This document shows positions 1 through 9,545 of a DNA stretch of 33,828 nucleotides, one piece after another (position 1 is the stretch's first letter; each line of letters opens with the position of its first letter). Made by a program: the position numbers and the translations under genes. The stretch comes from Candidatus Omnitrophota bacterium. Lineage in GTDB: Bacteria > Omnitrophota > Gorgyraeia > Duberdicusellales > 4484-171. A model generated the notes under the pieces. It searched no databases, was not told where the DNA came from, and saw only the letters and a list, made by a program, of their open reading frames with translations. Location: NCBI GenBank assembly GCA_016935525.1, contig JAFGQU010000017.1:137559-171386 (forward strand), given 5' to 3'.

Positions 1-998
1 GAATCTACCGCCACCTCATCGCTGGCATTGAGAACGGTCAACGCATTATCTCCTTTTTTTGCCGCAGCTAATACCAATTTCAGTAAAGGAAATTTTTTGA
101 AATCGACCGGACCGAACGTGCAGTTCTGGACTTTTTTCCCGTTAAAAATCCCTTTTTTTCTGATCTTCCCGTTACGCCGGGGATAACAGAACGCATATTC
201 GATCGGGATACGCATATCCGGTTCATAAAAACACGAAAAAAACGTTCCGTCGTTCAGTTCTATCGCGGCATGCATCAGAGACTCGCGATGGACGATAATA
301 TTGATCCGGTCATAATCGATATCAAAAAATTCATGCGTCTCGATTACTTCAAACCCTTTATTGACCAGGGTAGCGCTATCGACGGTGATCCGCCGGCCCA
401 TGCGCCAGGTAGGATGAGCTAACACCTGTTTGGCTTTTACTTTCCGCAACTGAGCCGGAGTACACGCATAGAGCGCTCCGCCGGACGCGGTAATATGTAC
501 ACGGTTGATCTCGTCTTTCTTTACTGTTTTCAATAATTGGAACAGCGCATTGATCTCACTGTCAACCGGCAACAATAACGTATTATGCAGTTTTGCCTGG
601 CGCCTCACAAGTTTTCCGGCAACGACCAGCGATTCTTTATTCGCCAGGGCGACACAACGGGAAAATTGAAGCGAAACCAAAAGCGGTTCAAGACACGCTA
701 TTCCCGATATCGCCATAAAAGCGATATCGGCATTTTGGGCGGCAAACTCCAAAAGACCACTCCTCCCGGAAAAAATACGTACCGTGTTAGGGATCATCCC
801 CCGTAGGCGCGTTACTTTGGTCTCATCAACCACGCATACCGACTGCGGTTTAAACCGGGAAACCTGCTGGGCAAGCTTCCCCACGTTCCGGCAGGTACAT
901 AACCCCTGCACCCTAAAATCTTTTTTATGCTCGCCAAGCACATCGAGCGCATTGGCGCCGACCGAACCAGTGGAACCGAACATAACGACTGTTTTCAT
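1..998 (-). CDS. dxr: 1-deoxy-D-xylulose 5-phosphate reductoisomerase, 3' end cut by window edge
   Basis: This enzyme makes 2-C-methyl-D-erythritol 4-phosphate with NADPH and is the committed step of the MEP isoprenoid pathway in the cytoplasm. I translated the strand by hand. The protein begins MKTVVMFGSTGSVG, with the GSTGSxG NADPH-binding motif, and then shows LANKESLV, PVDSE, SGG, HPTWRMGRRITVDSATLVNK and HRESLMH, all in the family's order. About 332 codons are visible, and the family is usually 380-400 residues, so the C-terminal helical domain lies outside the window. The start at 998 is one base after the cdsA stop codon, so uppS-cdsA-dxr looks like one operon, a common arrangement in which isoprenoid, lipid-carrier and phospholipid genes travel together. 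An internal Met at 983 is less likely because it would shorten the first beta strand. Confidence 0.96.
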   Translation of the reverse strand, partial: MKTVVMFGSTGSVGANALDVLGEHKKDFRVQGLCTCRNVGKLAQQVSRFKPQSVCVVDETKVTRLRGMIPNTVRIFSGRSGLLEFAAQNADIAFMAISGIACLEPLLVSLQFSRCVALANKESLVVAGKLVRRQAKLHNTLLLPVDSEINALFQLLKTVKKDEINRVHITASGGALYACTPAQLRKVKAKQVLAHPTWRMGRRITVDSATLVNKGFEVIETHEFFDIDYDRINIIVHRESLMHAAIELNDGTFFSCFYEPDMRIPIEYAFCYPRRNGKIRKKGIFNGKKVQNCTFGPVDFKKFPLLKLVLAAAKKGDNALTVLNASDEVAVD

Positions 999-999
999 A

Positions 1000-1794
1000 T
1001 TAACGCACCATAGTTACGTAAAGATAAAATGTGGGAGCAGTAAAGATCAGGCTGTCGATCACATCCAGAATCCCTCCCATTCCCGGGAAAATAGCCCCGG
1101 AATCTTTGGTGTTACAATCCCGTTTGATCAACGACTCAAATAGATCTCCTAACTGGGAGATAATCGCCAGGATCGCCGACATAAATACTTTTTCCCAGAA
1201 AAACATGAGTTCCTGGAGAAAGAAAGAAAAGACGACCCCTACCGCAAGGCTTATCAGGAACCCGCCCAGAGCTCCTTCCAAAGATTTCTGAGGACTTACC
1301 CGTTTGATCAATGAGGTCCGTCCAAACCGTTTCCCGATAAAATAAGCTCCGATATCGGAAGCTTTAGTGACCGTAATCAAAAAAATACAGAGCAGTAAGC
1401 CGTCCTGTAACTGACGGATACGCAATAAAAAACTGAAACACCAGGCAATATAAATGATTCCGAACGTAGTCGCCGATAAAGAAAGAATCGGCTGATACTG
1501 GTCTTTTTTAGTCAACTCCAGGAGGAATAGACTGAACAGGCCCCAGATAATAAACAGGAACTGCCATCCCTCTTTGATGGGAAACCGGAAATATACCGTT
1601 ATCCCGATAAATAGGCCTATGGCTAATCCGAAATATTTAAAAAGTTTTACTCCTTTCTTTTCGACCATGTTAAAAAATTCAAGCAACCCTAACGCGATTA
1701 TCACATTCACCAGCACTGCGAACAAAGGTTGAAAGACAAGCCCGGCAATAGTCAACAAGATCAATATCGCGGAAGTGATTAACCGTTGTTTCAT
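1000..1794 (-). CDS. cdsA: Phosphatidate cytidylyltransferase (CDP-diglyceride synthase)
   Basis: This is an integral membrane enzyme that converts phosphatidate and CTP to CDP-diacylglycerol for phospholipid synthesis. The 264-residue protein is a string of hydrophobic helices with the family signature near the C-terminus: SDIGAYFIGKRFGR, then SPQKSLEGALGG, then a block starting KRDCNTKDSGAIFPGMGG and ending LDVIDSL. The usual PGHGGxxDRxDS appears here as PGMGGILDVIDS; from memory, such His-to-Met and Arg-to-Val variants occur in other bacterial phyla, so I do not read this as inactivation. It starts 13 bases after uppS ends and stops one base before dxr begins. Confidence 0.94.
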   Translation of the reverse strand: MKQRLITSAILILLTIAGLVFQPLFAVLVNVIIALGLLEFFNMVEKKGVKLFKYFGLAIGLFIGITVYFRFPIKEGWQFLFIIWGLFSLFLLELTKKDQYQPILSLSATTFGIIYIAWCFSFLLRIRQLQDGLLLCIFLITVTKASDIGAYFIGKRFGRTSLIKRVSPQKSLEGALGGFLISLAVGVVFSFFLQELMFFWEKVFMSAILAIISQLGDLFESLIKRDCNTKDSGAIFPGMGGILDVIDSLIFTAPTFYLYVTMVR

Positions 1795-1807
1795 CTTTTA
1801 CATTTTT

Positions 1808-2539
1808 TTATGAGTTCACCCGCCCAAAACGACGTTCCCGATGAGCATACGCTTTGAACGCTTTCATTAATTCATTTTTATCAAAATCCGGCCAGTAACA
1901 CTGAGTGAAATATAATTCCGAATAGGCGAGCTGCCAGAGCAAAAAGTTACTTATCCGTTGTTCTCCGGATGTCCGGATCAAAAGATCGGGATCAGGAAAC
2001 TGCGCTAACGATACATATCTCTGGAATCTCTCTTCGCTCACTCCGTCTCGGGCCAACTCATCGGACCCGGTATCATTAAGCATCTTTTTTACCGCTTCAC
2101 AGATATCCCACCGGCCGCCATAATCAAGAGCGATATTCACGAAAAAAGAGTTATTATTTTCCGTCAATTCTTCTATCTCCCGGATCTGTCTGCGACGCAC
2201 CTCGTCCAGCCGGTCCCGGCGCCCGATAAAAGTCAACCGGATATTTTTACGCATGATATCTTTTTTCGATTTCAAAAGGAACCGGGTCATATAGGAAAAT
2301 AACATGGCTATTTCCCGGCGAGGCCTGGTCCAATTTTCCGTAGAAAAAGCGAACACAGTCAAGATCTCTACCCCCAGAGATTGAGCGTGCTCGATCACCT
2401 CACGCACCCGTTCGACACCCTGACGGTGTCCCTGGGTACGGGTAAGGCCCCGCTCTTTCGCCCACCGGCCGTTCCCGTCCATAATGATCGCGATGTGACG
2501 AGGCCGCTCCTCATCTGACAGAGGTCGTTCAGTCTTCAT
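1808..2539 (-). CDS. uppS: Isoprenyl (undecaprenyl) diphosphate synthase
   Basis: This cis-prenyltransferase adds isopentenyl units to farnesyl diphosphate to make the lipid carrier for peptidoglycan and O-antigen. The 243 residues carry the full family pattern: HIAIIMDGNGRWA with the magnesium-binding Asp at about residue 21, a GHRQG motif, FSTENW, YGGR, and a C-terminal block running from PDPDLLIRTSGEQRISNF to LAYSELYF. The upstream side is odd. A strong palindromic hairpin with T-tracts (2557-2580) ends only 17 bases before the ATG and there is only a weak GGAT ribosome-binding candidate, so how this operon is transcribed past the hairpin is unclear. cdsA and dxr follow closely. Confidence 0.96.
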   Translation of the reverse strand: MKTERPLSDEERPRHIAIIMDGNGRWAKERGLTRTQGHRQGVERVREVIEHAQSLGVEILTVFAFSTENWTRPRREIAMLFSYMTRFLLKSKKDIMRKNIRLTFIGRRDRLDEVRRRQIREIEELTENNNSFFVNIALDYGGRWDICEAVKKMLNDTGSDELARDGVSEERFQRYVSLAQFPDPDLLIRTSGEQRISNFLLWQLAYSELYFTQCYWPDFDKNELMKAFKAYAHRERRFGRVNS

Positions 2540-2556
2540 GATCGTTATCCAAAAAT

Positions 2557-2580
2557 AAAAGGGGCGTTTAGCCCCTTTTT
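2557..2580 (-). terminator. Bidirectional rho-independent terminator-like hairpin between the coiled-coil gene and uppS
   Basis: The stem AAAAGGGGC (2557-2565) pairs perfectly with GCCCCTTTT (2571-2579) around a five-base loop. Each strand has a T-run after the stem. On the minus strand the run is TTTTATTTTT, directly after the coiled-coil gene's stop region and only about 17 bases before the uppS start. It should end the OmpA-like lipoprotein unit; it could also act as an attenuator in front of uppS. Confidence 0.85.
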
Positions 2581-2606
2581 ATGTCCGTCAATAAAAGCAC
2601 TCCCCC

Positions 2607-2963
2607 TTATTTCCTGGTACTTTTAGATTGCATTAACGCTTCTTGCAGATTTTCCTCTAATTTCTGTTTTAATATTTTTAATTTCTCAAGCTCAGACTCC
2701 AGGGTCTCGATCCGAGCGATAAGCTCTTCAATCTGTAAATCCTTCTTTTTCAGCTCTTCTTTCAGACCCAGCGTACTTTTAAGTAACGCGTCTTTTTCTT
2801 CCTGCAAGATCCCGTTGGTTTTCTGCAACTCGATCTGTTCGGCAAGTTGTTCTTTATATTGTTTAGAAGTCGAACTAAGCCGAGCCGAAATCGAAAGCCC
2901 CCCGATAATAAAAAGAAGGATTATCCCCAGAAGTATGCTTAAAATCAACGGCTGATTTTTCAT
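2607..2963 (-). CDS. Small membrane-anchored coiled-coil protein, function unknown
   Basis: I do not recognise this 118-residue protein as a named family. It has a short polar start, one strongly hydrophobic segment at about residues 6-26 (LILSILLGIILLFIIGG), and then about 85 residues rich in Glu, Lys, Leu and Gln with heptad spacing typical of a coiled coil. This suggests a single-pass inner-membrane protein whose helical part would most simply project into the periplasm. It starts three bases after the OmpA-like lipoprotein ends and is followed by a terminator, so the two genes probably form one unit. A role with the lipoprotein at the envelope is inferred from position only. Confidence 0.75.
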   Translation of the reverse strand: MKNQPLILSILLGIILLFIIGGLSISARLSSTSKQYKEQLAEQIELQKTNGILQEEKDALLKSTLGLKEELKKKDLQIEELIARIETLESELEKLKILKQKLEENLQEALMQSKSTRK

Positions 2964-2966
2964 AAA

Positions 2967-3581
2967 TTAAAATTCTCCCAACTCTTTCTTTATCTTTTTC
3001 ACATCAAGGGGAATGATCACGATCTCAACCCGCCGGTTCAATGCGCGGCCGGCTTTAGTATCGTTGGATGCGACCGGACTATACTCACCGTACCCGATCG
3101 CGTACATACGCTTGGGACTTACCCCTTGCTGTTCAAGAAAATGCAGCACGCTGAGCGCGCGCTGAGTAGAAAGTTCCCAGTTAGATTTCCATTGCGATAA
3201 TTTAATCGGCTGGTTATCGGTATGCCCCTCAATACTTATCTGATTTTGCGGGACCTCCTCTTCTAATACCCGGGAGACTTTCTTTAACAGGTTTGAACTC
3301 TCCGGTTTGAGTTTTGCTTTTCCGGAATCAAAAAGGATTTCAGCCACGAACGTAACCACCAGTCCTTTTTCTTCCATAGATACCCGGACCTGCTCGCCTT
3401 TTATCTCTTCAGCCAGTCTTTCTTCCAGGATAGAACGGGCATCACGCAACTCATCGAGTTGCTGTTCTAACGTACGAATCCGTTCGACATCCGATCTCCT
3501 CCCTTTCTGAAGCACGATAGAACAACCGGTCAGAAAGGTGAGAACAAGAAAAAATGTAAGACAATATCTTACAATCCTCAT
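2967..3581 (-). CDS. OmpA/MotB-family peptidoglycan-binding lipoprotein
   Basis: This 204-residue protein is a predicted lipoprotein. A short hydrophobic signal ends in the lipobox FLTGC, with Cys20 as the acylation site. Residues 31-60 look like a short coiled coil (RIRTLEQQLDELRDA...). Residues 75-192 form an OmpA C-terminal domain: ILFDSGKAKLKPES, ISIEGHTDNQPI, NWELSTQRALSVLHFL, GYGEYSP and AGRALNRRVEIVI. Asp122 and the NRR arginines (183-184) match the pair that holds diaminopimelate in this family. It resembles the plain Pal/OmpA-like lipoproteins that tie the outer membrane to peptidoglycan, and also MotB-type domains. A good promoter lies upstream at 3611-3639, and the start has a GGGGG ribosome-binding stretch. 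Confidence 0.9.
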   Translation of the reverse strand: MRIVRYCLTFFLVLTFLTGCSIVLQKGRRSDVERIRTLEQQLDELRDARSILEERLAEEIKGEQVRVSMEEKGLVVTFVAEILFDSGKAKLKPESSNLLKKVSRVLEEEVPQNQISIEGHTDNQPIKLSQWKSNWELSTQRALSVLHFLEQQGVSPKRMYAIGYGEYSPVASNDTKAGRALNRRVEIVIIPLDVKKIKKELGEF

Positions 3582-3610
3582 CTTTTCCCCCTTTTTTCAA
3601 AATTTTTCTT

Positions 3611-3639
3611 AGATTATCATAGCCACTTGTCTAAGTCAA
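3611..3639 (-). promoter_or_regulatory. Sigma-70-type promoter for the OmpA-like lipoprotein gene
   Basis: Read on the minus strand, a -35 of TTGACT (3639-3634) is followed after 17 bases by TAATCT (3616-3611) with a TG extension (TGA directly before it). A second register, GATAAT (3618-3613) at 15 bases, overlaps it. The start codon is about 30 bases downstream. The -35 box lies directly beside the edge of the palindromic element at 3641-3814. Confidence 0.65.
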
Positions 3640-3640
3640 G

Positions 3641-3814
3641 CTATTTAAATAGCACTTTCCTGAATTATGTACAAACGAGGAAAGTACTTGATTACAGTGA
3701 TTCAAGAGAGATTACAGGGATTGGAATATATTGAGAAATCGCCGTAATCCCCCATAATCTCCGCAATCAAGTTCTTTCGATTGTCTGATCTTTGAGGAAG
3801 AACTATTTAAATAA
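3641..3814. repeat. Imperfect palindromic intergenic element after hppA, built on GATTACAG-like words
   Basis: The outer ends both contain TATTTAAATA (CTATTTAAATAG at 3641-3652 and CTATTTAAATAA at 3803-3814), and the right end covers the last codons and stop of hppA. Inside, AAAGTACTTGATT (3681-3693) pairs with AATCAAGTTCTTT (3765-3777) at 12 of 13 positions. Between them lie repeated words on both strands: GATTACAGTGATT, GATTACAGGGATT and, on the other strand, GGGATTACGGCGATT. I see no gene in this gap. The OmpA-like promoter begins just outside its left edge. Confidence 0.7.
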
Positions 3815-5854
3815 CGTATGAATAATGATAAAGTTGCTGAACACAATAGCGACCATCGACATTAATTTCAAAAGGATATTAAGCGAAGGGCCGGAGGTAT
3901 CCTTAAACGGATCTCCCACCGTATCTCCTACCACCGCCGCCTTATGGGCATCCGAGCCTTTTCCTCCAAGATTGCCTTCTTCAATATATTTTTTCGCGTT
4001 ATCCCACGCTCCACCGGCATTGGCCATCATCACCGCGAGCACAAATCCCGATACCAGAGAGCCGACTAAAAGGCCGGCAACCGCATCGACACCTAAAAGT
4101 AACCCGACGATAATCGGCGAGGTAAGGGCAAGTAACGCGGGAGCAAACATCTTCTTTTGAGCCGCCCGGGTAGTGATCTTCACGCAGGTAGTATAATCCG
4201 CTTTCCCCTGGCCGCTGAGGAGCCCGGTAATCTCACGAAACTGACGGCGGACTTCTTCGACAATAAGGCCGGCCGCTTCCCCCACCGCGTTCATGGTGAG
4301 CGCGCAGAATATAAACGGCAACGCGCCGCCGAGCAATAACCCGATAAGTAAACGTATATCCAGAAGCGATAATGAAATCGGTGCCCCTAAAATCTCGACT
4401 TTTTGTTTATACGCGACGATAAGCGCCAGAGTCGTAAGCGCAGCGCTTCCGATAGCAAATCCTTTACCGGTAGCCGCGGTAGTATTACCTAACGCATCAA
4501 GCTGGTCGGTCTTTTTACGGACATTCTCTTCTAATCCGGACATCTCGGCTATCCCACCGGCATTATCGGCAACCGGGCCGTACGCATCGGAAGCAAGCGT
4601 AGTCCCTAACGTAGAAAGTAATCCGACACTGGCCAGACCTATTCCATAAAGCCCGTACCCATAGTTAGTCATCCCGCCGGCAAAAAGGAAACTTAAAAAG
4701 ATCGCCGCGCAAATAAGAATGATCGGTAATGCCGTTGACATCATCCCCAGAGAGAGCCCGCCGATAATGATCGTTGCCGGACCGGTAAGCGCACGGTTGG
4801 CAAGGGTCCGTACCGGCGAGAACGATGTCGAAGTATAGTATTCGGTCACGATCCCTAAAAGAATACCGGCGACGATCCCGGTTAAGATCGAGTACCATAG
4901 CCCCCAAGAATTTGGGCCAAGTAATCTGAAAATGAAAAACAGCGAGAATACGCCGATCATCGCGGCAACCGAAAATACCGCGCGACGCAGGGCAAAGATC
5001 AACGCCCCTTGAGATTCTTTTTTGGTACGCACCAGGAAATAACCTATTACCGAGGCGATCACTCCGCAGGCACCTAAGACGAGCGGTAAATATATACCTT
5101 TTAATCCGAGCCCGGCGCTCACCGCCAAAGCCATAGCCGCAACGATAGAATCGACATATGATTCATACAGGTCCGCTCCCATCCCGGCGACATCCCCGAC
5201 ATTATCGCCTACTTGATCGGCGATGACTGCGGGATTGCGCGGGTCGTCTTCGGGAATACCGGCTTCGACTTTACCGACCAAGTCCGCGCCGACATCGGCG
5301 GCTTTCGTATAGATCCCTCCGCCGACACGGGCAAAGAGGGCATAACAGGAAGCCCCCATACCGAACGAAAGCATGGTCGAGGTGATCACCACAAGGTCTT
5401 GAGTAAAAAAGCGGTACAGCAGAAAAAAAGACGCAGAAAGGTATAAAAGGCCGATACCCACAACGCTTAACCCCATCACCGTCCCGGCCGAAAAAGCGAC
5501 CCGCAGGCCATTATTGATACTCACACTCGCAGCCTGTGCGGTACGCGCGCTGGAATGAGTAGCGATAAACATTCCGATCCAGCCACAAAGGGCCGAACAA
5601 CAGCCACCGATGAGAAAAGCGAACGAAACGATCTTCATCCCTAAAAGATACAGGATCACAAATACGATAATGAAGAAGATACCGACTACTTTATACTGTT
5701 GGGCAAGATAGCCTTGAGCTCCTTCTTTGATATACCCGGCGATAGTCTTCATCGTATCGGTCCCTTCGGAATTCTTGAATATCCATATCCCGACAAAGAG
5801 ACAGAATAAAAGAGCGATCACAGAACTTATGACGACAAACAGTAAAAATTCCAT
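3803..5854 (-). CDS. hppA: Membrane-bound, K+-dependent ion-translocating pyrophosphatase
   Basis: This multi-helix membrane protein hydrolyses pyrophosphate and uses the energy to pump H+ or Na+. The 683 residues include the substrate motif at about 187-221, from DVGADLVGKVE through EDDPRNPAVIADQ to VGDNVGD, and the C-terminal acidic motif from AHKAAVVGDTVGDPFKDTSG. The GNTTAATGKG segment (456-465) has Ala460 and Gly463, the pattern of K+-dependent enzymes; K+-independent ones have Lys at the first position. In the helix after the substrate motif, ADLYESYVDS has Glu231 where Na+ pumps such as the Thermotoga enzyme have theirs, and an Asp four residues later where plant H+ pumps have Glu. The pumped ion is therefore uncertain. 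It starts one base after the purA stop, with AAGGAG upstream. Pyrophosphate from the biosynthetic genes nearby would be its fuel. Confidence 0.97.
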   Translation of the reverse strand: MEFLLFVVISSVIALLFCLFVGIWIFKNSEGTDTMKTIAGYIKEGAQGYLAQQYKVVGIFFIIVFVILYLLGMKIVSFAFLIGGCCSALCGWIGMFIATHSSARTAQAASVSINNGLRVAFSAGTVMGLSVVGIGLLYLSASFFLLYRFFTQDLVVITSTMLSFGMGASCYALFARVGGGIYTKAADVGADLVGKVEAGIPEDDPRNPAVIADQVGDNVGDVAGMGADLYESYVDSIVAAMALAVSAGLGLKGIYLPLVLGACGVIASVIGYFLVRTKKESQGALIFALRRAVFSVAAMIGVFSLFFIFRLLGPNSWGLWYSILTGIVAGILLGIVTEYYTSTSFSPVRTLANRALTGPATIIIGGLSLGMMSTALPIILICAAIFLSFLFAGGMTNYGYGLYGIGLASVGLLSTLGTTLASDAYGPVADNAGGIAEMSGLEENVRKKTDQLDALGNTTAATGKGFAIGSAALTTLALIVAYKQKVEILGAPISLSLLDIRLLIGLLLGGALPFIFCALTMNAVGEAAGLIVEEVRRQFREITGLLSGQGKADYTTCVKITTRAAQKKMFAPALLALTSPIIVGLLLGVDAVAGLLVGSLVSGFVLAVMMANAGGAWDNAKKYIEEGNLGGKGSDAHKAAVVGDTVGDPFKDTSGPSLNILLKLMSMVAIVFSNFIIIHTLFK

Positions 5855-5855
5855 T

Positions 5856-7154
<1,299 letters not shown>

Positions 7155-7212
7155 CTACTCTTTATACCCGGTCTTAAAAACCGTATATTCCCGCATCTCT
7201 CCTGAGGAAACG

Positions 7213-7812
7213 TTATCCCTTCACGTTATGAGCAACTACCTGGTCAACGACACCGTAGGCATGAGCTTGTTCAGCCGTCATGAAGAAATCGCGGTCGACA
7301 TCTTCCTGAATTTTTTCTATCGATTGGCCGGTATGTGATGAAAGGATATGGTTGATGTTCTCTCGTAAACGCAGGATCTCGTTGGTTTGACGGGAAATAT
7401 CCTCAGCCGTTCCCTGTACTCCACCCCAGGGCTGATGGATCATGATCCGGGAATTCGGTAACGCAAATCTTTTACCTTTTGCTCCGGCAGTCAAAAGGAC
7501 CGCGCCCATGCTGGCGGCCTGCCCGACACAATAAGTCGCTACATCACATTTGACAAACTGCATAGTGTCATAGATAGCCAGTCCCGCAGTGATCACTCCT
7601 CCCGGGGTATTGATATAAAGGCTGATATCCTTATTCAGGTCTTCCATCTGCAAGAACAGCATCTGCGCAATAATAGTATTGGCTACCTGATCATTTATCG
7701 GCGTACCGATGAAAATGATCCGGTCTTTAAGCAAGCGGGAATAAATATCATAGGCACGCTCTACCCGCCCGGTTTGTTCAATGACCATGGGAATCGGCAT
7801 CTGATTGACCAT
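7213..7812 (-). CDS. clpP: ATP-dependent Clp protease proteolytic subunit
   Basis: This is the barrel-forming serine peptidase that degrades proteins fed to it by Clp ATPases. I place the start at 7812, 15 codons inside the longest open frame, because AAGGAGG sits just upstream and the protein then begins [14 protein letters not shown], matching the family. This gives 199 residues. The catalytic triad is visible: Ser101 in GQAASMGA, His126 in IMIHQPWG and Asp175 in DVDRDFF. It follows the trigger factor gene, as in the common tig-clpP-clpX order, but purA follows here and no clpX is in the window. Confidence 0.97.
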   Translation of the reverse strand: MVNQMPIPMVIEQTGRVERAYDIYSRLLKDRIIFIGTPINDQVANTIIAQMLFLQMEDLNKDISLYINTPGGVITAGLAIYDTMQFVKCDVATYCVGQAASMGAVLLTAGAKGKRFALPNSRIMIHQPWGGVQGTAEDISRQTNEILRLRENINHILSSHTGQSIEKIQEDVDRDFFMTAEQAHAYGVVDQVVAHNVKG

Positions 7813-7924
7813 AACTCCTCCTTTTACTCCACAGATGATCACAGAAGGAAGAAACACAGATTATCGCAGATGATCAAGATCTGCGGTCTTCTCTGGGTTT
7901 TCAATTCAGCGATCATCGGCATTA
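7813..7924. repeat. Intergenic degenerate ATCTGTG/ATCTGCG word repeat with a hairpin, between tig and clpP
   Basis: Read on the minus strand, the gap contains four loosely repeated words of the ATCTGTG/ATCTGCG type (ATCTTGATCATCTGCG, ATAATCTGTG, TTCTGTG, ATCATCTGTG). On the plus strand CGCAGAT (7865-7871) pairs with ATCTGCG (7879-7885) around a seven-base loop. Similar ATCTGTG word clusters are, as I recall, common between genes in many bacteria. No promoter is evident, and the end of the gap holds the clpP ribosome-binding site. Confidence 0.55.
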
Positions 7925-8812
7925 TTAAAAAACTGCGTGAGCAAGGATATATCCCATCACCACATCATAGAGATTCCGCGAATCAACGGCTAATTGTTCC
8001 TTTTCAGCAATAGCCTCAAGGATATAATATAATCTTACCTGGTCTTCAGCCATGGGTTTTATCTTCTCTTGAAGAGTCTGTTTATGTTTCTCGATCTCCT
8101 GGGGAGCGACCCCTTGAGCCTGGAGATTATACAGTTCTTGATGTAACAGTTTGTTCTGATGTTCTTCAGCTACTTTCTGAGGGATATCGGCAGGCAACTT
8201 CTTAAGTAACACATCGATCACCTGCCGTTCCATGTCCTGACGACGCTGTCTCAATTTTACCGCTTTCAGCTCGATCGTCGCCGCCTGACGCAAAGCTTCT
8301 TCATCTTTATATCCGGCCCACTGGACCATCTGCTGCTCGGTAAGAGGCTGTTGCGTGTACTTTTTAACCGTCTCATGAAGATTATTCCATATCTTTTTCC
8401 ACTCATCGTCACTGACCTCTATCGGAGAATCTTTCACGGTAAGCCCGCGATACGTATCCTCCTGCAGCACGAACGTCGGTTTCACTTCTACTTCGACCGA
8501 AAAAAGAAGGTTATCGTTTTTAAAATCAACATCGAAAATCCGCGGTAAACCCGCCGGGACGATTTTTTCCTGACGGATCATCGTCTGATAATAGGCCGGG
8601 ATCATCCGTTTTAAGAATTCTTCACGTAACACTTTCCCGTGATTACGTTCTAATACGTCCAGAGGGGCGGTCCCTTTACGGAAACCGGGAACATTCAGAT
8701 CTTTACCGATTTCCTGATAGATCCTGGTCTTATCTTCCAATACCCGTTCTTTACCTACATCGATTTTAAGGATCCTTTGCAATTTGTCTTGTCTCTGAAT
8801 GTCGACTTTCAT
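7925..8812 (-). CDS. tig: Short trigger factor lacking the PPIase domain
   Basis: This is a ribosome-associated chaperone for nascent chains. Residues 1-115 match the ribosome-binding domain, including VPGFRKGTAP at 41-50 with the G-F-R-K signature loop. The usual trigger factor is about 430 residues, with an FKBP-type prolyl isomerase domain after the linker. Here the linker (YRGLTVKDSPIEVSDDEW, 121-138, then a helix) runs directly into the helical C-terminal chaperone domain (about 155-290), giving 295 residues and no room for the isomerase. The reading frame is intact, so this is a domain-lacking form and not a broken gene. AAGGA lies seven bases before the ATG. lptB ends ten bases upstream and clpP follows. 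Confidence 0.88.
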   Translation of the reverse strand: MKVDIQRQDKLQRILKIDVGKERVLEDKTRIYQEIGKDLNVPGFRKGTAPLDVLERNHGKVLREEFLKRMIPAYYQTMIRQEKIVPAGLPRIFDVDFKNDNLLFSVEVEVKPTFVLQEDTYRGLTVKDSPIEVSDDEWKKIWNNLHETVKKYTQQPLTEQQMVQWAGYKDEEALRQAATIELKAVKLRQRRQDMERQVIDVLLKKLPADIPQKVAEEHQNKLLHQELYNLQAQGVAPQEIEKHKQTLQEKIKPMAEDQVRLYYILEAIAEKEQLAVDSRNLYDVVMGYILAHAVF

Positions 8813-8822
8813 AGTTTAATCC

Positions 8823-9545
8823 TTACATTTGAAATTCTTTTCCTAAATATATTTCCCGCGCTTTCGGATCATTGATAAGCTCATCCGACGTACCGGAGAT
8901 CAGGATTCTCCCTTCATAAATCAAATACGCACGATCGGTGATCGAAAGCATTTCCCGCACATTATGATCGGTAAGCAATATCCCGATCCCTTTATTTTTA
9001 AGCTCGGTAATGATCTCTTTTGCTTCATTCACGACAATCGGATCTATTCCGGAAAACGGTTCATCAAGCAAAAGGAATGACGGATTAGTCACCAGGCTGC
9101 GGGTGATCTCAAGCCGGCGCATTTCGCCTCCGCTTAACGTATACGCTTTACTCTTCCGTAAATGAGCGATATTCAATTCTTCCAATAACTCATTGAGACG
9201 CCGGGTCCGTTGCCGGGAAGAAAACGGACAGGTCTCAAGTACGGCCATTATATTTTCTTCAACGGTAAGCTTACGGAATACCGAAGGCTCCTGAGAAAGA
9301 TAGCCTATCCCGTAACGAGCCCGCCGGTGGATAGGCAAATAGGTGATATTCTGGTTATCGAAAAGGATCTGCCCCTGTTCCGGGAAAATAACCCCTACGA
9401 TCATATAAAACGTAGTGGTTTTGCCGGCTCCGTTAGGGCCGAGTAATCCGACTACCTCGCCGCGGCGAACGTTCAAAGAGACTTTGTTCACCACCTGACG
9501 GTGATTATACGATTTTTCCAGTTCTTTAATTTCCAGTAATCTCAT
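8823..9545 (-). CDS. lptB: LPS export ABC transporter ATP-binding protein LptB
   Basis: This is the cytoplasmic ATPase that drives lipopolysaccharide extraction from the inner membrane with LptF and LptG, neither of which is in the window. At 240 residues it is full length. Walker A GPNGAGKT is at 36-43, the Q-loop segment GYLSQEPSVFRKLTVEENIMA at 81-101 is typical of LptB, the signature LSGGE is at 137-141, Walker B FLLLDEP at 157-163 and the switch His at 194. The start codon lies 20 bases inside the end of the LptC-LptA fusion gene, which suggests translational coupling; I see no good ribosome-binding site. Its presence is direct evidence for a lipopolysaccharide outer membrane. Confidence 0.96.
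   Translation of the reverse strand: MRLLEIKELEKSYNHRQVVNKVSLNVRRGEVVGLLGPNGAGKTTTFYMIVGVIFPEQGQILFDNQNITYLPIHRRARYGIGYLSQEPSVFRKLTVEENIMAVLETCPFSSRQRTRRLNELLEELNIAHLRKSKAYTLSGGEMRRLEITRSLVTNPSFLLLDEPFSGIDPIVVNEAKEIITELKNKGIGILLTDHNVREMLSITDRAYLIYEGRILISGTSDELINDPKAREIYLGKEFQM

Noticed and set aside
585-1291. Plus-strand open frames over dxr and cdsA
   Set aside because: They are antisense to well-supported genes, resemble no family I know, and have no ribosome-binding sites.
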